Notes: generated by a model not told the origin, from the sequence alone. DNA of 57,510 nucleotides from Candidatus Aminicenantota bacterium (GCA_026393975.1 JAPKZD010000002.1:1-57510), one strand, 5' to 3'. Numbered from the stretch's first letter, positions 25,428 to 34,581 are shown. Numbers and translations: made by a program.

Positions 25428-27131
25428 ATGAAGACAAAGAACGCCAATATACTGATATTCATCATCTTAGGCTTAGGCTGGGGACTGTCCCTCTTCGGGG
25501 GACAGTCCCTCTTGCCGACCCCGGCCGAGGAAGCGAGCTACCGGCAGTACACCCAGAACGAGGCCATCGCCGCCTTCCTGAGCCGCCTGGACGCCCTTTC
25601 GCCCGGACTCTCGGTCCAGGTCGTCGGCCGGACGCTCCCGACGGATGAGTATGCCGCCCGGGACATCTTCTTGGCCATCCTCAGCCAGAATGCCGCCGCG
25701 AGCCCCGAAGCCCTCGACCGGGCCAAACCCACGGTCCTGTTCACGGCCGCCCAGCACGGCAACGAGCAATCGGCCAAAGAAGCGGTCCTTTGGATCCTTC
25801 GGGACCTGGCCCAGGGCGACCTCCGGCCGCTCCTTGAGAAAGTCAACGTTCTGGTCATGCCCCAGACCAACCCCTACGGCAACTTCATGAACATAAGGGC
25901 GAACGAGCTCGGCCTGGACATGAACCGCGACCACATCAAGCTCGAAGCCGAGGGCGTCCGGGCCATCCACCGCGTTTTCCGGGCCTGGATGCCCGAAGTG
26001 ACGATCGACGTCCATGAGAAGGGCGACGACTATTACCGGGTTTCGATCGGCTGCGTCTCGAACGTCAACGTCGGATGGGACCTCCAGGACTTCTCCCGGA
26101 AGGTCATCCTGGCCGAGGTCGAAAAGAGCCTGAAGAAAAAGAACTTCACTTTCCACGAGTATCTGGTCACCGAGGACCTGGGCGTCGACACGTCGTCGGG
26201 CGCCGCCTACGGACGGGGAGAGGCCGGGCCGCGCGAGGAGATGAAACGGTACTCGACGACCGACATCAACGACGGCCGGAACAGCTTGGGCATCTTCGAA
26301 ACGCTGTCATTCATCCAGGAGGGCGCCTCCCGCCACGACCTGGAAACTCTCCGGGACAGGACGCGCTGGCAGTACAATGGCCTGCGGGCCTTCCTCGAGT
26401 CGGTGGCCGGGCACGCCGCCGAAGTCCTGAAAATGGTCAAGGACGACCGAGCACGCCTGCTCGAACGGGCCGCGGCGCCGGCTGAAAACGACGTCGTCCA
26501 TCTCCGGATGAAGTTCGCCCGCGACCCCGCTCAGCCGGAGCTTCTCTTGAAGAGGTTCGAGATGGTCGCCTCGCCCATCCGGGGCGTCCTCAAAGTGGAT
26601 AAGAAAGCGGGGGAGACCCTCTCGGCGGGGGACATCGCGCCCTATCCCGAGCCGCCCACCGTCAAGGTCGTCGACGAGGTCGTCAAGCACTGGTTCCCCG
26701 GCGTCGAGCCGACGCTGTCCGTGGCGCGGCCGCGCGGCTATATCATCCGCGGCGACCGGCTGGACATCGTCGAAACCCTCCTTGCCCTGGGCGTCGAGGT
26801 CGGGACCTTCGACAAGAGCGGGCTCGTCGATGCTGAATTGTACGAGGTCAAGGACATCGTCCCGGCCAAGCTGGACTATCTTGCGCCCGAGAAAATCGAA
26901 GTCGCCAAGAAGGCCCTGCCAACGGCCGTCCAGAAGGGCGATTTCTACGTGGCCTGCGCCCAGCCGGCGGCGAACCTCGTGCCCTGCCTCCTCGAGCCCC
27001 AATCGGAGTTCGGCCTCATCCGCTATTGGATGTTCAAGCTCGTGCCCGAGGCCGGCGGGGTCTTCCCGATCTTCCGCGTCGCCGGGAGCCCGGCGCTCCC
27101 CATCACGCCCTACAAGCGCTGGAAGTCTTGA
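25428..27131 (+). CDS. Secreted M14-like zinc carboxypeptidase, 567 aa
   Basis: This is a zinc peptidase of the M14 class. Expected ligands are H110 and E113 (AAQHGNE) and H196 (IDVHEKG). The substrate-binding NPYGN is at 148-152 and MNRDH at 165-169, and FETLSF carries the likely catalytic Glu. A second domain of about 200 residues follows (from about 340) and is not assignable. The start at 25428 has AAGGAGG upstream; a longer open frame reaching into the ChaN gene is not used. The signal region reads MKTKNANILIFIILGLG and then WGLSLFGGQSLL. The second part is encoded by a GGGACTGTCCC inverted repeat, so an intergenic palindrome seems to have inserted in the signal peptide. The stop TGA abuts the stop of the convergent DUF5107 gene. 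Confidence 0.8.
   Translation: MKTKNANILIFIILGLGWGLSLFGGQSLLPTPAEEASYRQYTQNEAIAAFLSRLDALSPGLSVQVVGRTLPTDEYAARDIFLAILSQNAAASPEALDRAKPTVLFTAAQHGNEQSAKEAVLWILRDLAQGDLRPLLEKVNVLVMPQTNPYGNFMNIRANELGLDMNRDHIKLEAEGVRAIHRVFRAWMPEVTIDVHEKGDDYYRVSIGCVSNVNVGWDLQDFSRKVILAEVEKSLKKKNFTFHEYLVTEDLGVDTSSGAAYGRGEAGPREEMKRYSTTDINDGRNSLGIFETLSFIQEGASRHDLETLRDRTRWQYNGLRAFLESVAGHAAEVLKMVKDDRARLLERAAAPAENDVVHLRMKFARDPAQPELLLKRFEMVASPIRGVLKVDKKAGETLSAGDIAPYPEPPTVKVVDEVVKHWFPGVEPTLSVARPRGYIIRGDRLDIVETLLALGVEVGTFDKSGLVDAELYEVKDIVPAKLDYLAPEKIEVAKKALPTAVQKGDFYVACAQPAANLVPCLLEPQSEFGLIRYWMFKLVPEAGGVFPIFRVAGSPALPITPYKRWKS
25481..25509. repeat. GGGACTGTCCC palindrome, copy 2 (intragenic)
   Basis: GGGACTGTCCC (25481-25491) and GGGACAGTCCC (25499-25509) are perfect inverted arms with TCTTCGG between. 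Both are followed by TCTT. The first 16 bases are identical to 11581-11596. The palindrome is read in frame as part of the M14-like peptidase signal peptide. Confidence 0.75.
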
Positions 27132-30100
27132 TCACCTCAAGGCCTGCAGCACGGCCAGGATTTCGGCCGAGGGCCGGGCGGAGCGGCTAAGGAGCTCGCG
27201 CGCCTTGAGCCGGTCCTCGCGCTTTCCCAGTTGTTCGAGGACGAGCCCGCCGAAGTAGCCGTGGGGCTGGGCCTCGTCCCAGTAGGTCAGCGTGTAGTCA
27301 CGGATGGCCTGGCGCAGGGCCGCGGCCTTAACTTTCTCGCCTATTCGATCCAACGAGAGCGCGATGAGGTAGTCCTGCATCCGGCTGTCGGGGTGGAAGG
27401 GGGCGCCTGTGCCGAGCTTTTCCGGATAGAGCTTGGATTTCTCAAGGGCTTCGACGGCCGCCGGCCAAGCCGCTTTCTGCATGGCGGCGATGCCGATCGC
27501 GACATGGGCCCGGACATAAAGGCCGTAGATGTCGCTTGCGCCTTCGTAGGGCAAGGCGGCGACCGCGTCCAGGACGGCCGCGGCTTCTGCAGGCTGTCCA
27601 ACGGTTAACAGGGTCTCGGCGAGATCGATCTGGAGGGGGACTTCCGCCGGGAAATCGACCGCCGCCTGCCTGGCCGCGGCCAGGGCCTCCGTTTTCTGCC
27701 CCAGCCTCAACTGATACGCGACAAGGATGTGCCGGGCCCGCCAATTCCCGGCGTCGAGTTCGATGGCCTTTTTATAATCGGCGTTGGCTCGGGCAGGATC
27801 TTGTTTCTCGAAGAACGAACCCCGGGCGATGTAGAAGGGGGCGAAGTCGGCGTTCTCGCACATTTCGAAAAGATCCCGCGTCTCCTCCAGACGGCCCTTG
27901 CCCCAGAGTATGAGGGCGAGATAGTACTTGGGCTTCCAGTCGGCCGGCCGGGCCGCCATGGCCCAGGAGAAGACGGCGATCTCCTCCTCGCGGAACGGGA
28001 AGACGAGGTTGGGCGACATGGCGGAGGCCTTTTCGAGCCAGGCGGCGCTTTCGGAAGGGGAGCTGTCGCGGAGAAGGTAAGAGAGCGTATAGAGAACGGT
28101 CGGATGGACGGGGGCCGCTTTGAGCGCGGCCGCCGCATCGTCGCCGAGGCCGAGGCGGACGTAGAACGCGGCCATCTCGAGCCAGGTCTCGTGCGGCAGT
28201 TCGTTGCGGATGAGGCCCCGGCAGGCCTCGAGGTCCTTCGGGCTCCGGTTGAGGAGGTAGCGCTCGAACCGGGCCAGGTGGTCGAGGGGGTCGAGGTCGA
28301 GGAGACGCGTCAGGACCCGGCCCGCCTCGGTTTTGCGTCCGGCCAGACGGTGGACCGCGGCCAGGACCTCGAGGGCGTTGACGCTCCGGGCGTCGGTCTC
28401 GAGGGCCTTGAGGACATATTCCTCGGCCCGCCGATACTCTTTTTCGAGGACGGCGATCTCGGCCGATTGGACGAGGGCCACGGACTTGAATTGGGCCGAG
28501 CGGGCCGCCCAGCCCAGGGTTTCCTTGGCGTCGACGAGCCGGCCCAGCCGCCGGGCGGCGACGGCGTAGACGTAGTTCGCCTCGGGGTCATACATCGAAA
28601 CAGACAGCGCCCGGCCGGCATAATCCAGGGCCCGGGCCGGTTCGCCGCGTCGGGTGGCGAGCTCGGCGGCGCGGGCGAGGGCTCGGACGTGGAGCGGCTC
28701 CTTCTCGATCGCGGCGATGTACTTATCGAGGGCTTCGGCGAGACGTCTTTCGCGCTCGAGGCCGCGGGCCTGGAGGTAGAGCCCTTCGGCCGAAGTCTCG
28801 GACGCGGAGCGGAAGCGGAGCGGCCGCTCGAGGTCGTCGGCCTTCGGAGAGCTCTCGTAGACGAGCTTGTCGCCGAGCCGGACTTCGAGGTCGGCGCCGG
28901 CCGCGACGCCCGCGAGCGCGACGTCTTTTTTCCAGATCTGCTCGGGTTTGAGGACGAGGCGTTCGCGGAAGACCTCCTGGCCGGCGGCCTTGACGGTGAA
29001 TTCGTCGTTAACGGGGCGGAGCGGAAAGAGGCCTAGCGCGAGCCTATCGCCCGAGCGGGCCGCGCTCAGGACGGCGTGGGGTGAGGCCTTGGCCATCGGT
29101 CCGATGCCGCGGTAGGGAAACCAGAGTTCCTGCCAGCGGTCGGCCGCGCCCGGCGCGAAGTCGCCGTGGTCGGACTGGTTGAGGAGGCGTCCCGCCTGGG
29201 GCTCGGTATATTGCCCGTCCTTGTCGGTCAGGAGATCGACCCAGATCTCGCCCGAGCGGGAGAGGTCCCAGATCCAGACCTTGCGGCCGGGCATGTCCTC
29301 GTAGCGAGACCAGTGGCCGAAGCCGGCGTCGGCCTTCTCGTACCAGCCGCCGTAGAAATCCTCGTATTCGCCCACCGTGAAGTAGCTCTTGGAGCCGGGG
29401 AAGGCGTTGTTCCTGTAGTAAGAGAGGTCCCGTCCGGCGCGGTCGACGGGCCAGGGCTCGAGCGGTACGGAATAGTCGTGGCCGATGGACCACTGACCGG
29501 GGAATATGTATTTCAGGTCATCGGCGGTTTTCACCGCGGCGCAGGACCAGGCGTAGTAGGACTGGCTGAACGGCGTCGGGTTGACCCAGAGGGCGTTGGT
29601 CTCGAAGACGGCGCCGTCCTTGGGCAGGGTGATGGTGACGCTCCAGCGGGTCCGCGAGGGCAGGTCCATCGTCCCGACGACACAGCTCGCGCTCCCGTCG
29701 GGGTTCCGAAGGAGGACGTAGTCCACGGGCGTCGCCGTCGACGGGGCGTGGCCGACGATGCCGAAGTTGAACTCGATGCCGCCCGAGGTCCACGGGCCGC
29801 GCAGGGCGATCTGGCGGAACTTGAGGACGTGGTTCCAGTAAAGGAACTCCCGGCCGGTCGCCTTTTCGGAGGCCCCCCAGACCTTTCCTCCGGCCTGGGG
29901 CAGGACGGCCACTTCGATGTAGGGATTTTTCAGGCGGACGACCGTCCAGGATTTTTCGACGGGCTCGGCCGTGAAGCGGTCGAAGACGAAGTAAGGGTAG
30001 AGCCTTGCGCCCTGGCTTGCCATCGACGAGCGGGCGAAAATGGGGACCGGGTCCGGGTCGGAGAAAGGGTAGGTCCGGATGGCCTCGGTTTTCTCCTCGA

Positions 30101-30221
30101 CCCGTGCGCCTCCGGATGTGGAGGTGACACGACAGGCCATCCCGGCGATGAGGGCCGCGGCCAACCCCGCGGCGGCTATGAACGCGGGAAGCGGGGTTTT
30201 CTTCGATCCGGTTCCGGGCAT
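27132..30221 (-). CDS. DUF5107 and TPR lipoprotein, 1029 aa
   Basis: An N-terminal hydrophobic stretch ends LIAGMAC, a marginal lipobox, so a lipid anchor at Cys is likely. Residues about 60-370 match the DUF5107 domain, a galactose-mutarotase-like beta-sandwich: YPYFVFDRFTAEPV, LPQAGGKVWGASEKATG, GGIEFNFGIVGHAP and YYAWSCAAV. From about 480 to the end is a long TPR array (for example ARHILVAYQLRLGQKTEALA). Such proteins are frequent in carbohydrate-degrading bacteria, and a sugar-binding or glycan-handling role is plausible but unproven. ATG 30221 is the start, with AGGAGG seven bases upstream; an open frame upstream overlaps the promoter. The gene converges stop-to-stop with the M14-like gene (TGATCA at 27129-27134). 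Confidence 0.8.
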   Translation of the reverse strand: MPGTGSKKTPLPAFIAAAGLAAALIAGMACRVTSTSGGARVEEKTEAIRTYPFSDPDPVPIFARSSMASQGARLYPYFVFDRFTAEPVEKSWTVVRLKNPYIEVAVLPQAGGKVWGASEKATGREFLYWNHVLKFRQIALRGPWTSGGIEFNFGIVGHAPSTATPVDYVLLRNPDGSASCVVGTMDLPSRTRWSVTITLPKDGAVFETNALWVNPTPFSQSYYAWSCAAVKTADDLKYIFPGQWSIGHDYSVPLEPWPVDRAGRDLSYYRNNAFPGSKSYFTVGEYEDFYGGWYEKADAGFGHWSRYEDMPGRKVWIWDLSRSGEIWVDLLTDKDGQYTEPQAGRLLNQSDHGDFAPGAADRWQELWFPYRGIGPMAKASPHAVLSAARSGDRLALGLFPLRPVNDEFTVKAAGQEVFRERLVLKPEQIWKKDVALAGVAAGADLEVRLGDKLVYESSPKADDLERPLRFRSASETSAEGLYLQARGLERERRLAEALDKYIAAIEKEPLHVRALARAAELATRRGEPARALDYAGRALSVSMYDPEANYVYAVAARRLGRLVDAKETLGWAARSAQFKSVALVQSAEIAVLEKEYRRAEEYVLKALETDARSVNALEVLAAVHRLAGRKTEAGRVLTRLLDLDPLDHLARFERYLLNRSPKDLEACRGLIRNELPHETWLEMAAFYVRLGLGDDAAAALKAAPVHPTVLYTLSYLLRDSSPSESAAWLEKASAMSPNLVFPFREEEIAVFSWAMAARPADWKPKYYLALILWGKGRLEETRDLFEMCENADFAPFYIARGSFFEKQDPARANADYKKAIELDAGNWRARHILVAYQLRLGQKTEALAAARQAAVDFPAEVPLQIDLAETLLTVGQPAEAAAVLDAVAALPYEGASDIYGLYVRAHVAIGIAAMQKAAWPAAVEALEKSKLYPEKLGTGAPFHPDSRMQDYLIALSLDRIGEKVKAAALRQAIRDYTLTYWDEAQPHGYFGGLVLEQLGKREDRLKARELLSRSARPSAEILAVLQALR

Positions 30222-30261
30222 GCGGGGCCTCCTCGTCGGGTCTTGTATCGGGTGAGCCCCT

Positions 30262-30290
30262 TTATTAACCGGACGGCAGGGATTTGTCAA
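30262..30290 (-). promoter_or_regulatory. Promoter of the DUF5107 gene
   Basis: On the minus strand a perfect TTGACA (30290-30285), 17 bp, then TAATAA (30267-30262). The leader would be about 35 nt. Confidence 0.5.
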
Positions 30291-30342
30291 CGCGAATCAA
30301 TGAAGGATCATCTCCCGTTCAAAGGGAAGTCCGACATGAGGC

Positions 30343-30436
30343 GGCGATGGATGTCGCCCTGACGACCCTCGTAGCGGAGGGGGCTCGCCCTTCGGGCGTA
30401 GGAACAACCGGGACTGGTTCCCGGGGGGCCGGGGGG
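30343..30436 (-). repeat. Structured intergenic element R1, copy 2
   Basis: This is the minus-strand copy of the element at 25217-25317. It shares the first 29 bases exactly, then shows a different but still paired second hairpin (CGCCC-GAA-GGGCG), CCCTC/GAGGG, and GGCGA/TCGCC around CATCCA. Read on the minus strand it begins 61 bases after the APC permease stop. Both copies therefore sit in the same orientation behind the gene that precedes them. Confidence 0.75.
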
Positions 30437-30497
30437 CTAGAGGCGATATCCTTCGCAAAGCCGAATAGAGGATTTCCCCCGAGTCGGGAGATGAAAC

Positions 30498-32468
30498 CTA
30501 AATATTTATGCGGATCGGCAGGATGACGGTCGTGATCCCCTTCCAGCGGAGTTCCTGCTGGATGGCGAAGGCCGTTTCGTTGTGGAGGATCCGGTTGACG
30601 ATGCCGGGCCGGCGGAAGACCGTCTGCCCGGCGAAGACGGTGGATTTGGGGAAGTCGCGGGCGACGGACTGGCAGAGGGCCGAGGCCGTTTCGACGACAT
30701 CGATGCCCATGTCGTGGCGCGACTCGGCCGGGAAGCCGAGGCGGCGGGCCAGGTCGACGTACTTCTTGAGGGCGTCGCAGGTCGAACCATCCAGGCAGGA
30801 GACGGCCTCGGTCCCCTTGAAGGCCCCGGCGTCGACCTCGGAGACGGAGATGAAAACGAAGTTTTTATAAAGCCCGGGGAAGCCTCGGATGATCGATAAA
30901 AACGTGTGAACTCCGAAACCGTTGTAGCCGCTGACGAGCTGGATGGCCGTCATCTCCGTCGGGTCGGCCGGGTCCTTGTTGTAGGTGCCCTTGTGGGGGA
31001 TGGCCACGAGCATGTCGTCGAGTTCGCGGACGCCGGTGCGGACCTTATTGTAGTGGCTCTTGATGAGGTAGCAGAGAATGACCACGACCACGGTAATGAC
31101 CAGGGTCAGCCAGCCGCCGCGGGTGAACTTTTCGAGGGTGGTGACGATGAGGATGGTCAGGCACAGGACCAGGCCGGTGAGGTGCACGGGCAGGTGCTTT
31201 TTCCAGTGCGGTTCCTTGCGCCTGTTTTTGATGAAGAACCGGGACATGCCCAGCTCGGAGAGTGAGAAGGTCAGGAAGACGTTGATCGAGTACATGACGA
31301 CAAGCGTCGAGATCCTGCCCCGGGAATAAATAAGGAGGGCGATGGCCGAGCCGCCCATGAGCAGGACGCCGTTCTGCATGGTCAGGCGAGAGGATAGCGA
31401 GGCGAAGCGGTGGGGGAACCAGTAGTCAACAGCCATGTTGCCCATGACCCGCGGACCGTCGACGAATCCGGTTTGAGCCCCGACGAGGAGCAGGGCTCCT
31501 TCGGATAGGATCGTGATCAGGGCCAGGATGGATCCGATGCCCCAGCCGGCGAAAATCTTGCCCGCCAGGACCGCGTTGAGAGTTTTTCCGGCCACGGGGG
31601 AAACGCCTAGCAGCAAATAACAGACGAGTATCCCGCCGGCGGTGATGGCCAACGATGACGCCAGATAGACCATGGTCTTCTTGCCGTTGTGGACCCGGGG
31701 CTCACGGAGGATCTGAAGCCCGTTCGAAACGGCTTCGATCCCGGTGAAGGTGCCGCCGCCCATGGAAAAGGCCCTGAGAAAGAGAAGGAGCATTCCCCAA
31801 CCGCCCAGGGATACGAGCCCGGCCCTGTAGTCCCCCTGGATTTGTTGAGCGACCGCGCCGACTTGGCCGACATGGGAGAAGATACCGTAGCCGATCATCA
31901 GAACATGAGTGACGATGAAGGTCAGGAAGATCGGGGCCAGCATCGTCACGGATTCCTTGACGCCTCGGAGGTTGATGATGACCAGGAAAAGGATGGCCCC
32001 CACTTCGAAGGCCGTCTTGTACGGCTGCCAGGTCATGGGGAAAAAGCTAAAGATAGCGTCGCCGCAGGAGACGATCGAGACGGTGATGGTCAGCATATAG
32101 TCGACGAGAAGGGCGCTTCCGGAGAGGACGCCGGCTTTTTCCCCCAGCGTATGGGTGGCGACGATGTAGCCGCCGCCGCCCGACGGGAAGTACTCGATGA
32201 TGCGCGAATAGGCGTAGGAGATAATGAAGACCGTCAGGGCCGTGGCCAGGGCCAGGGCAAGGGCCAGGTAGGAGTGCTTGCCGAGGGCCTTGAACGCTTC
32301 TTCAGGCCCGTAAGAAGCGGACGACAGGCCGTCGGCACCGAGGCCGATCCAGGCCAGGATCGGGATCAAGGCCAGCTTGTGGAAGATGGACGGGTCCTTG
32401 AGGTTGCGCGGCTTGCCGATGAGCGTCCGCTTGATCCTGTCCCCGAAGCTGCCGTTCTCTTCGTTCAT
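30498..32468 (-). CDS. APC-superfamily permease, KimA/YdaO-like, 656 aa
   Basis: A polytopic membrane protein with about 12 hydrophobic segments in residues 30-480 and a soluble C-terminal domain of about 170 residues. The start of the transporter core (LAWIGLGADGLSSASYGPEE, then FPSGGGGYIVATHTLG) resembles the KimA/YdaO family of proton-coupled potassium importers, whose members are often controlled by c-di-AMP in other phyla. Potassium as substrate is inferred from this resemblance only. The C-terminal domain (MLVAIPHKGTYNKDP through ILPIRINI) looks like a regulatory domain. The ATG at 32468 lacks a clear Shine-Dalgarno site. No c-di-AMP riboswitch is seen in the upstream 117 bp. Promoter candidate at 32527-32552; element R1 follows the stop. 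Confidence 0.75.
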   Translation of the reverse strand: MNEENGSFGDRIKRTLIGKPRNLKDPSIFHKLALIPILAWIGLGADGLSSASYGPEEAFKALGKHSYLALALALATALTVFIISYAYSRIIEYFPSGGGGYIVATHTLGEKAGVLSGSALLVDYMLTITVSIVSCGDAIFSFFPMTWQPYKTAFEVGAILFLVIINLRGVKESVTMLAPIFLTFIVTHVLMIGYGIFSHVGQVGAVAQQIQGDYRAGLVSLGGWGMLLLFLRAFSMGGGTFTGIEAVSNGLQILREPRVHNGKKTMVYLASSLAITAGGILVCYLLLGVSPVAGKTLNAVLAGKIFAGWGIGSILALITILSEGALLLVGAQTGFVDGPRVMGNMAVDYWFPHRFASLSSRLTMQNGVLLMGGSAIALLIYSRGRISTLVVMYSINVFLTFSLSELGMSRFFIKNRRKEPHWKKHLPVHLTGLVLCLTILIVTTLEKFTRGGWLTLVITVVVVILCYLIKSHYNKVRTGVRELDDMLVAIPHKGTYNKDPADPTEMTAIQLVSGYNGFGVHTFLSIIRGFPGLYKNFVFISVSEVDAGAFKGTEAVSCLDGSTCDALKKYVDLARRLGFPAESRHDMGIDVVETASALCQSVARDFPKSTVFAGQTVFRRPGIVNRILHNETAFAIQQELRWKGITTVILPIRINI

Positions 32469-32526
32469 ATCATGACCGGGTTATGTTTTTTTCTGTTCTT
32501 TAGGAATTCCGTTGAGGATGTCTTTT

Positions 32527-32552
32527 GGCCGGGGGGTATTATAGGCCCGGCC
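32527..32552 (-). promoter_or_regulatory. -10 element inside a dyad upstream of the APC permease
   Basis: GGCCGGG (32527-32533) and CCCGGCC (32546-32552) are inverted arms around a perfect TATAAT on the minus strand (32543-32538). The -35 is poor, so an activator or repressor at the dyad is possible. Confidence 0.4.
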
Positions 32553-32585
32553 GGGGGAAAAATAAAGGGTCGGGCATTCGCGCCC

Positions 32586-33332
32586 TCAGGCTTTCCCCGA
32601 GAGGACGGCTGCCGCTATTTTCCCGATATCAGCCGGACTCTCGACTATGAACGCTCCGGCCTCCCTGAGAAGCTCGACTTTGCGGACGGCTGTCCCCCGG
32701 CCGCCGGACATGATGGCTCCGGCGTGGCCCATGCGCCGCCCCGGCGGGGCGGTCAGCCCGGCGACGTAGGCAATGACGGGTTTGGACAGGCCGCCGCCGA
32801 TGCCCACGGCCGTCGATTGGCCGAGGCCGAGAAGGGTAAGCTGGTGGACGGCTTCGTAGGTCAGCGTACCGGACCGGGAGATGACTCCGACGGGGCCGGG
32901 CTTGTGGATGGAGCCGGGCATGATGCCGAGCTTCGTCCGGCCCGGCGAGATGATGCCGGGTGTGTTCGGCCCGATGAGCCGGCTCGAAGTCTCCTTGAGG
33001 AAGGTTTTGACCCGGACCATGTCGAGCGCGGGGATGCCCTCAGTGATACAGACGATGAGTCGGACGCCGGCGTCGGCGGCTTCCATGACCGCATCGGCGG
33101 CGGCGAGAGGCGGGACAAAGATGACCGAGGCGTCGACTCCCTCGCTCTTGACGGCCTCGTCCACGGTGTCGAAAACGGGAACGTCGAGGTGCCGCGTTCC
33201 GCCCTTTCCCGGCGTCACCCCGGCGACGACGGCCGTGCCGTATTCGAGCATGTGCCGGGCATGGAACGTCCCCTCGGCGCCGGTGATTCCCTGGACGACG
33301 ACGCGGGTCGAGGCGTCGACGAGGATGCTCAT
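32586..33332 (-). CDS. sucD: Succinyl-CoA synthetase alpha subunit with internal deletion, 248 aa
   Basis: The alpha subunit of the TCA-cycle ligase that makes ATP or GTP from succinyl-CoA. The N-terminal CoA-binding part is clear ([52 protein letters not shown]), and the active-site His motif [14 protein letters not shown] is present. Compared with E. coli SucD (289 aa), the sequence passes from STAVGIGGG straight to [11 protein letters not shown]. It therefore lacks about 45 residues in frame, including the conserved GEIGGSAEEEA segment with Glu208 (E. coli numbering) that stabilises the phosphohistidine. Start ATG 33332 overlaps the sucC stop (ATGA), with GAGGAGG upstream. Either activity is altered or the deletion is an assembly artefact. 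Confidence 0.88.
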   Translation of the reverse strand: MSILVDASTRVVVQGITGAEGTFHARHMLEYGTAVVAGVTPGKGGTRHLDVPVFDTVDEAVKSEGVDASVIFVPPLAAADAVMEAADAGVRLIVCITEGIPALDMVRVKTFLKETSSRLIGPNTPGIISPGRTKLGIMPGSIHKPGPVGVISRSGTLTYEAVHQLTLLGLGQSTAVGIGGGLSKPVIAYVAGLTAPPGRRMGHAGAIMSGGRGTAVRKVELLREAGAFIVESPADIGKIAAAVLSGKA

Positions 33333-34504
33333 CCGGCCCCTCCTCGCCCGCGGGCCAGCCGGACGGCCTCGCGGGCGGCGGCCTCCATGTTCGGGGCCGT
33401 GGTGAAGGGGAGTCCCGAGTCGGCGAGGATCCTCCGGCCGGCGTCGACGTTCGTTCCTTCGAGCCGGGTCACGACGGGGATGCGGAAGCCGTGCTCCCGG
33501 GCCGCCCGGACGATGCCCTGGGCGACAAGGTCGCAACGGACGATGCCGCCGAAGATGTTGACGAGGGCGGAGCGGACGCCGGGGTCGGAGGCGAGGATGG
33601 CGAAGGCCTTGGCCACCGCCTCCTCCGTGACCCCGCCGCCGACGTCGAGGAAATTCGCCGCCCGCCCGCCGGAAAGCTCGATGAGGTCCATGGTGGCCAT
33701 GGCCAGGCCCGCGCCGTTGACCATGCAGCCGACGTTGCCGTCGAGCTTGACGTAGCTCAGGCCGGCGAGCGACGCCTCACGTTCCTGGGGCGACTCCTCG
33801 TCCGGGTCGCGGAGGGCTTTGACTTCGGGCCGGCGGGCGAGGCCGTTGTCGTCGAACTCCATCTTGGCGTCGGCGGCGACGAGCTCGCCTCCGGCGGCGA
33901 GGGCCAGCGGATTTATCTCGACGAGAGAAGCGTCGGTCGCTTCAAAGGCGCGGACGAGGTCGGCGACGAGCTTGACGGCCCGGCTGAAGGCCGGGCCCGC
34001 GAGGCCGAAGGCGAAGGCGGCACGCTTCGCCTGGAATAGGTGCAGACCCGTCGACGGGAAGATCCTCTGCCGGAGGATGAGGTCGGGTTCGTCGAAGGCG
34101 AGGGCCTCGATGTCGACGCCGCCCTTTGGCGAGACGAGAAGGACGAGCCGCTCTTCCTCGCGGCTGACGGTGAGTCCGAGATAGAGCTCCCGCTCGATCG
34201 CGAGCGTTTCTTCGACGAGGACGCGGCGGACGACACGTCCTTCAGGGCCCGTCTGGGCGGTGATCAGGGGTTGGCCGAGGATGCGCGCCGCGGCGGCTTC
34301 CGCTTCGGCCGGGGTCCCTGCCTTCAGGACCCCCCCCGCCTTGGCCCGGCCGCCGGCGTGGATCTGGGCTTTGAGAACGACAGGTCCGCCGAGCCTTTGG
34401 GCGGCGGCGCGCGCCTCGGCGGGTGTCCTCACGGCCTCGCCGCGAGGGACGGGAATCCCGAACCCCGCGAGGAGGCGTTTTGCCTGGAACTCGTGGATCT
34501 TCAT
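33329..34504 (-). CDS. sucC: Succinyl-CoA synthetase beta subunit, 391 aa
   Basis: The nucleotide-binding subunit of succinyl-CoA synthetase. The ATP-grasp N-terminal half is complete ([60 protein letters not shown]). The C-terminal ligase domain is also complete ([43 protein letters not shown]). Length is normal. I chose ATG 34504 because family members begin MxIHEFQAK; no good Shine-Dalgarno is visible. It is followed by sucD with a four-base overlap. The strong mdh terminator lies just upstream, so sucCD has its own start; only a weak TTTACG / TATCGT pair is seen. Confidence 0.95.
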   Translation of the reverse strand: MKIHEFQAKRLLAGFGIPVPRGEAVRTPAEARAAAQRLGGPVVLKAQIHAGGRAKAGGVLKAGTPAEAEAAAARILGQPLITAQTGPEGRVVRRVLVEETLAIERELYLGLTVSREEERLVLLVSPKGGVDIEALAFDEPDLILRQRIFPSTGLHLFQAKRAAFAFGLAGPAFSRAVKLVADLVRAFEATDASLVEINPLALAAGGELVAADAKMEFDDNGLARRPEVKALRDPDEESPQEREASLAGLSYVKLDGNVGCMVNGAGLAMATMDLIELSGGRAANFLDVGGGVTEEAVAKAFAILASDPGVRSALVNIFGGIVRCDLVAQGIVRAAREHGFRIPVVTRLEGTNVDAGRRILADSGLPFTTAPNMEAAAREAVRLARGRGGAG

Positions 34505-34545
34505 GCAGGAATTACGATAGCTTTTTTTCAAGGATTCGTAAAGGC

Positions 34546-34581
34546 AAAAAAAAAGTCTGGGGCGGCGAAGCCGCCCCAGAC
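34546..34581 (-). terminator. Intrinsic terminator of the icd-mdh operon
   Basis: On the minus strand a 12-bp perfect stem GTCTGGGGCGGC / GCCGCCCCAGAC with a TTC loop (34581-34555) is followed by nine Ts (34554-34546). It lies 26 bases after the mdh stop. Confidence 0.92.

Noticed and set aside
32469-32585. c-di-AMP (ydaO-type) riboswitch before the KimA-like permease
   Set aside because: The upstream gap is only 117 bp and the predicted leader about 62 nt, too short for that riboswitch, and its conserved motifs are not seen.
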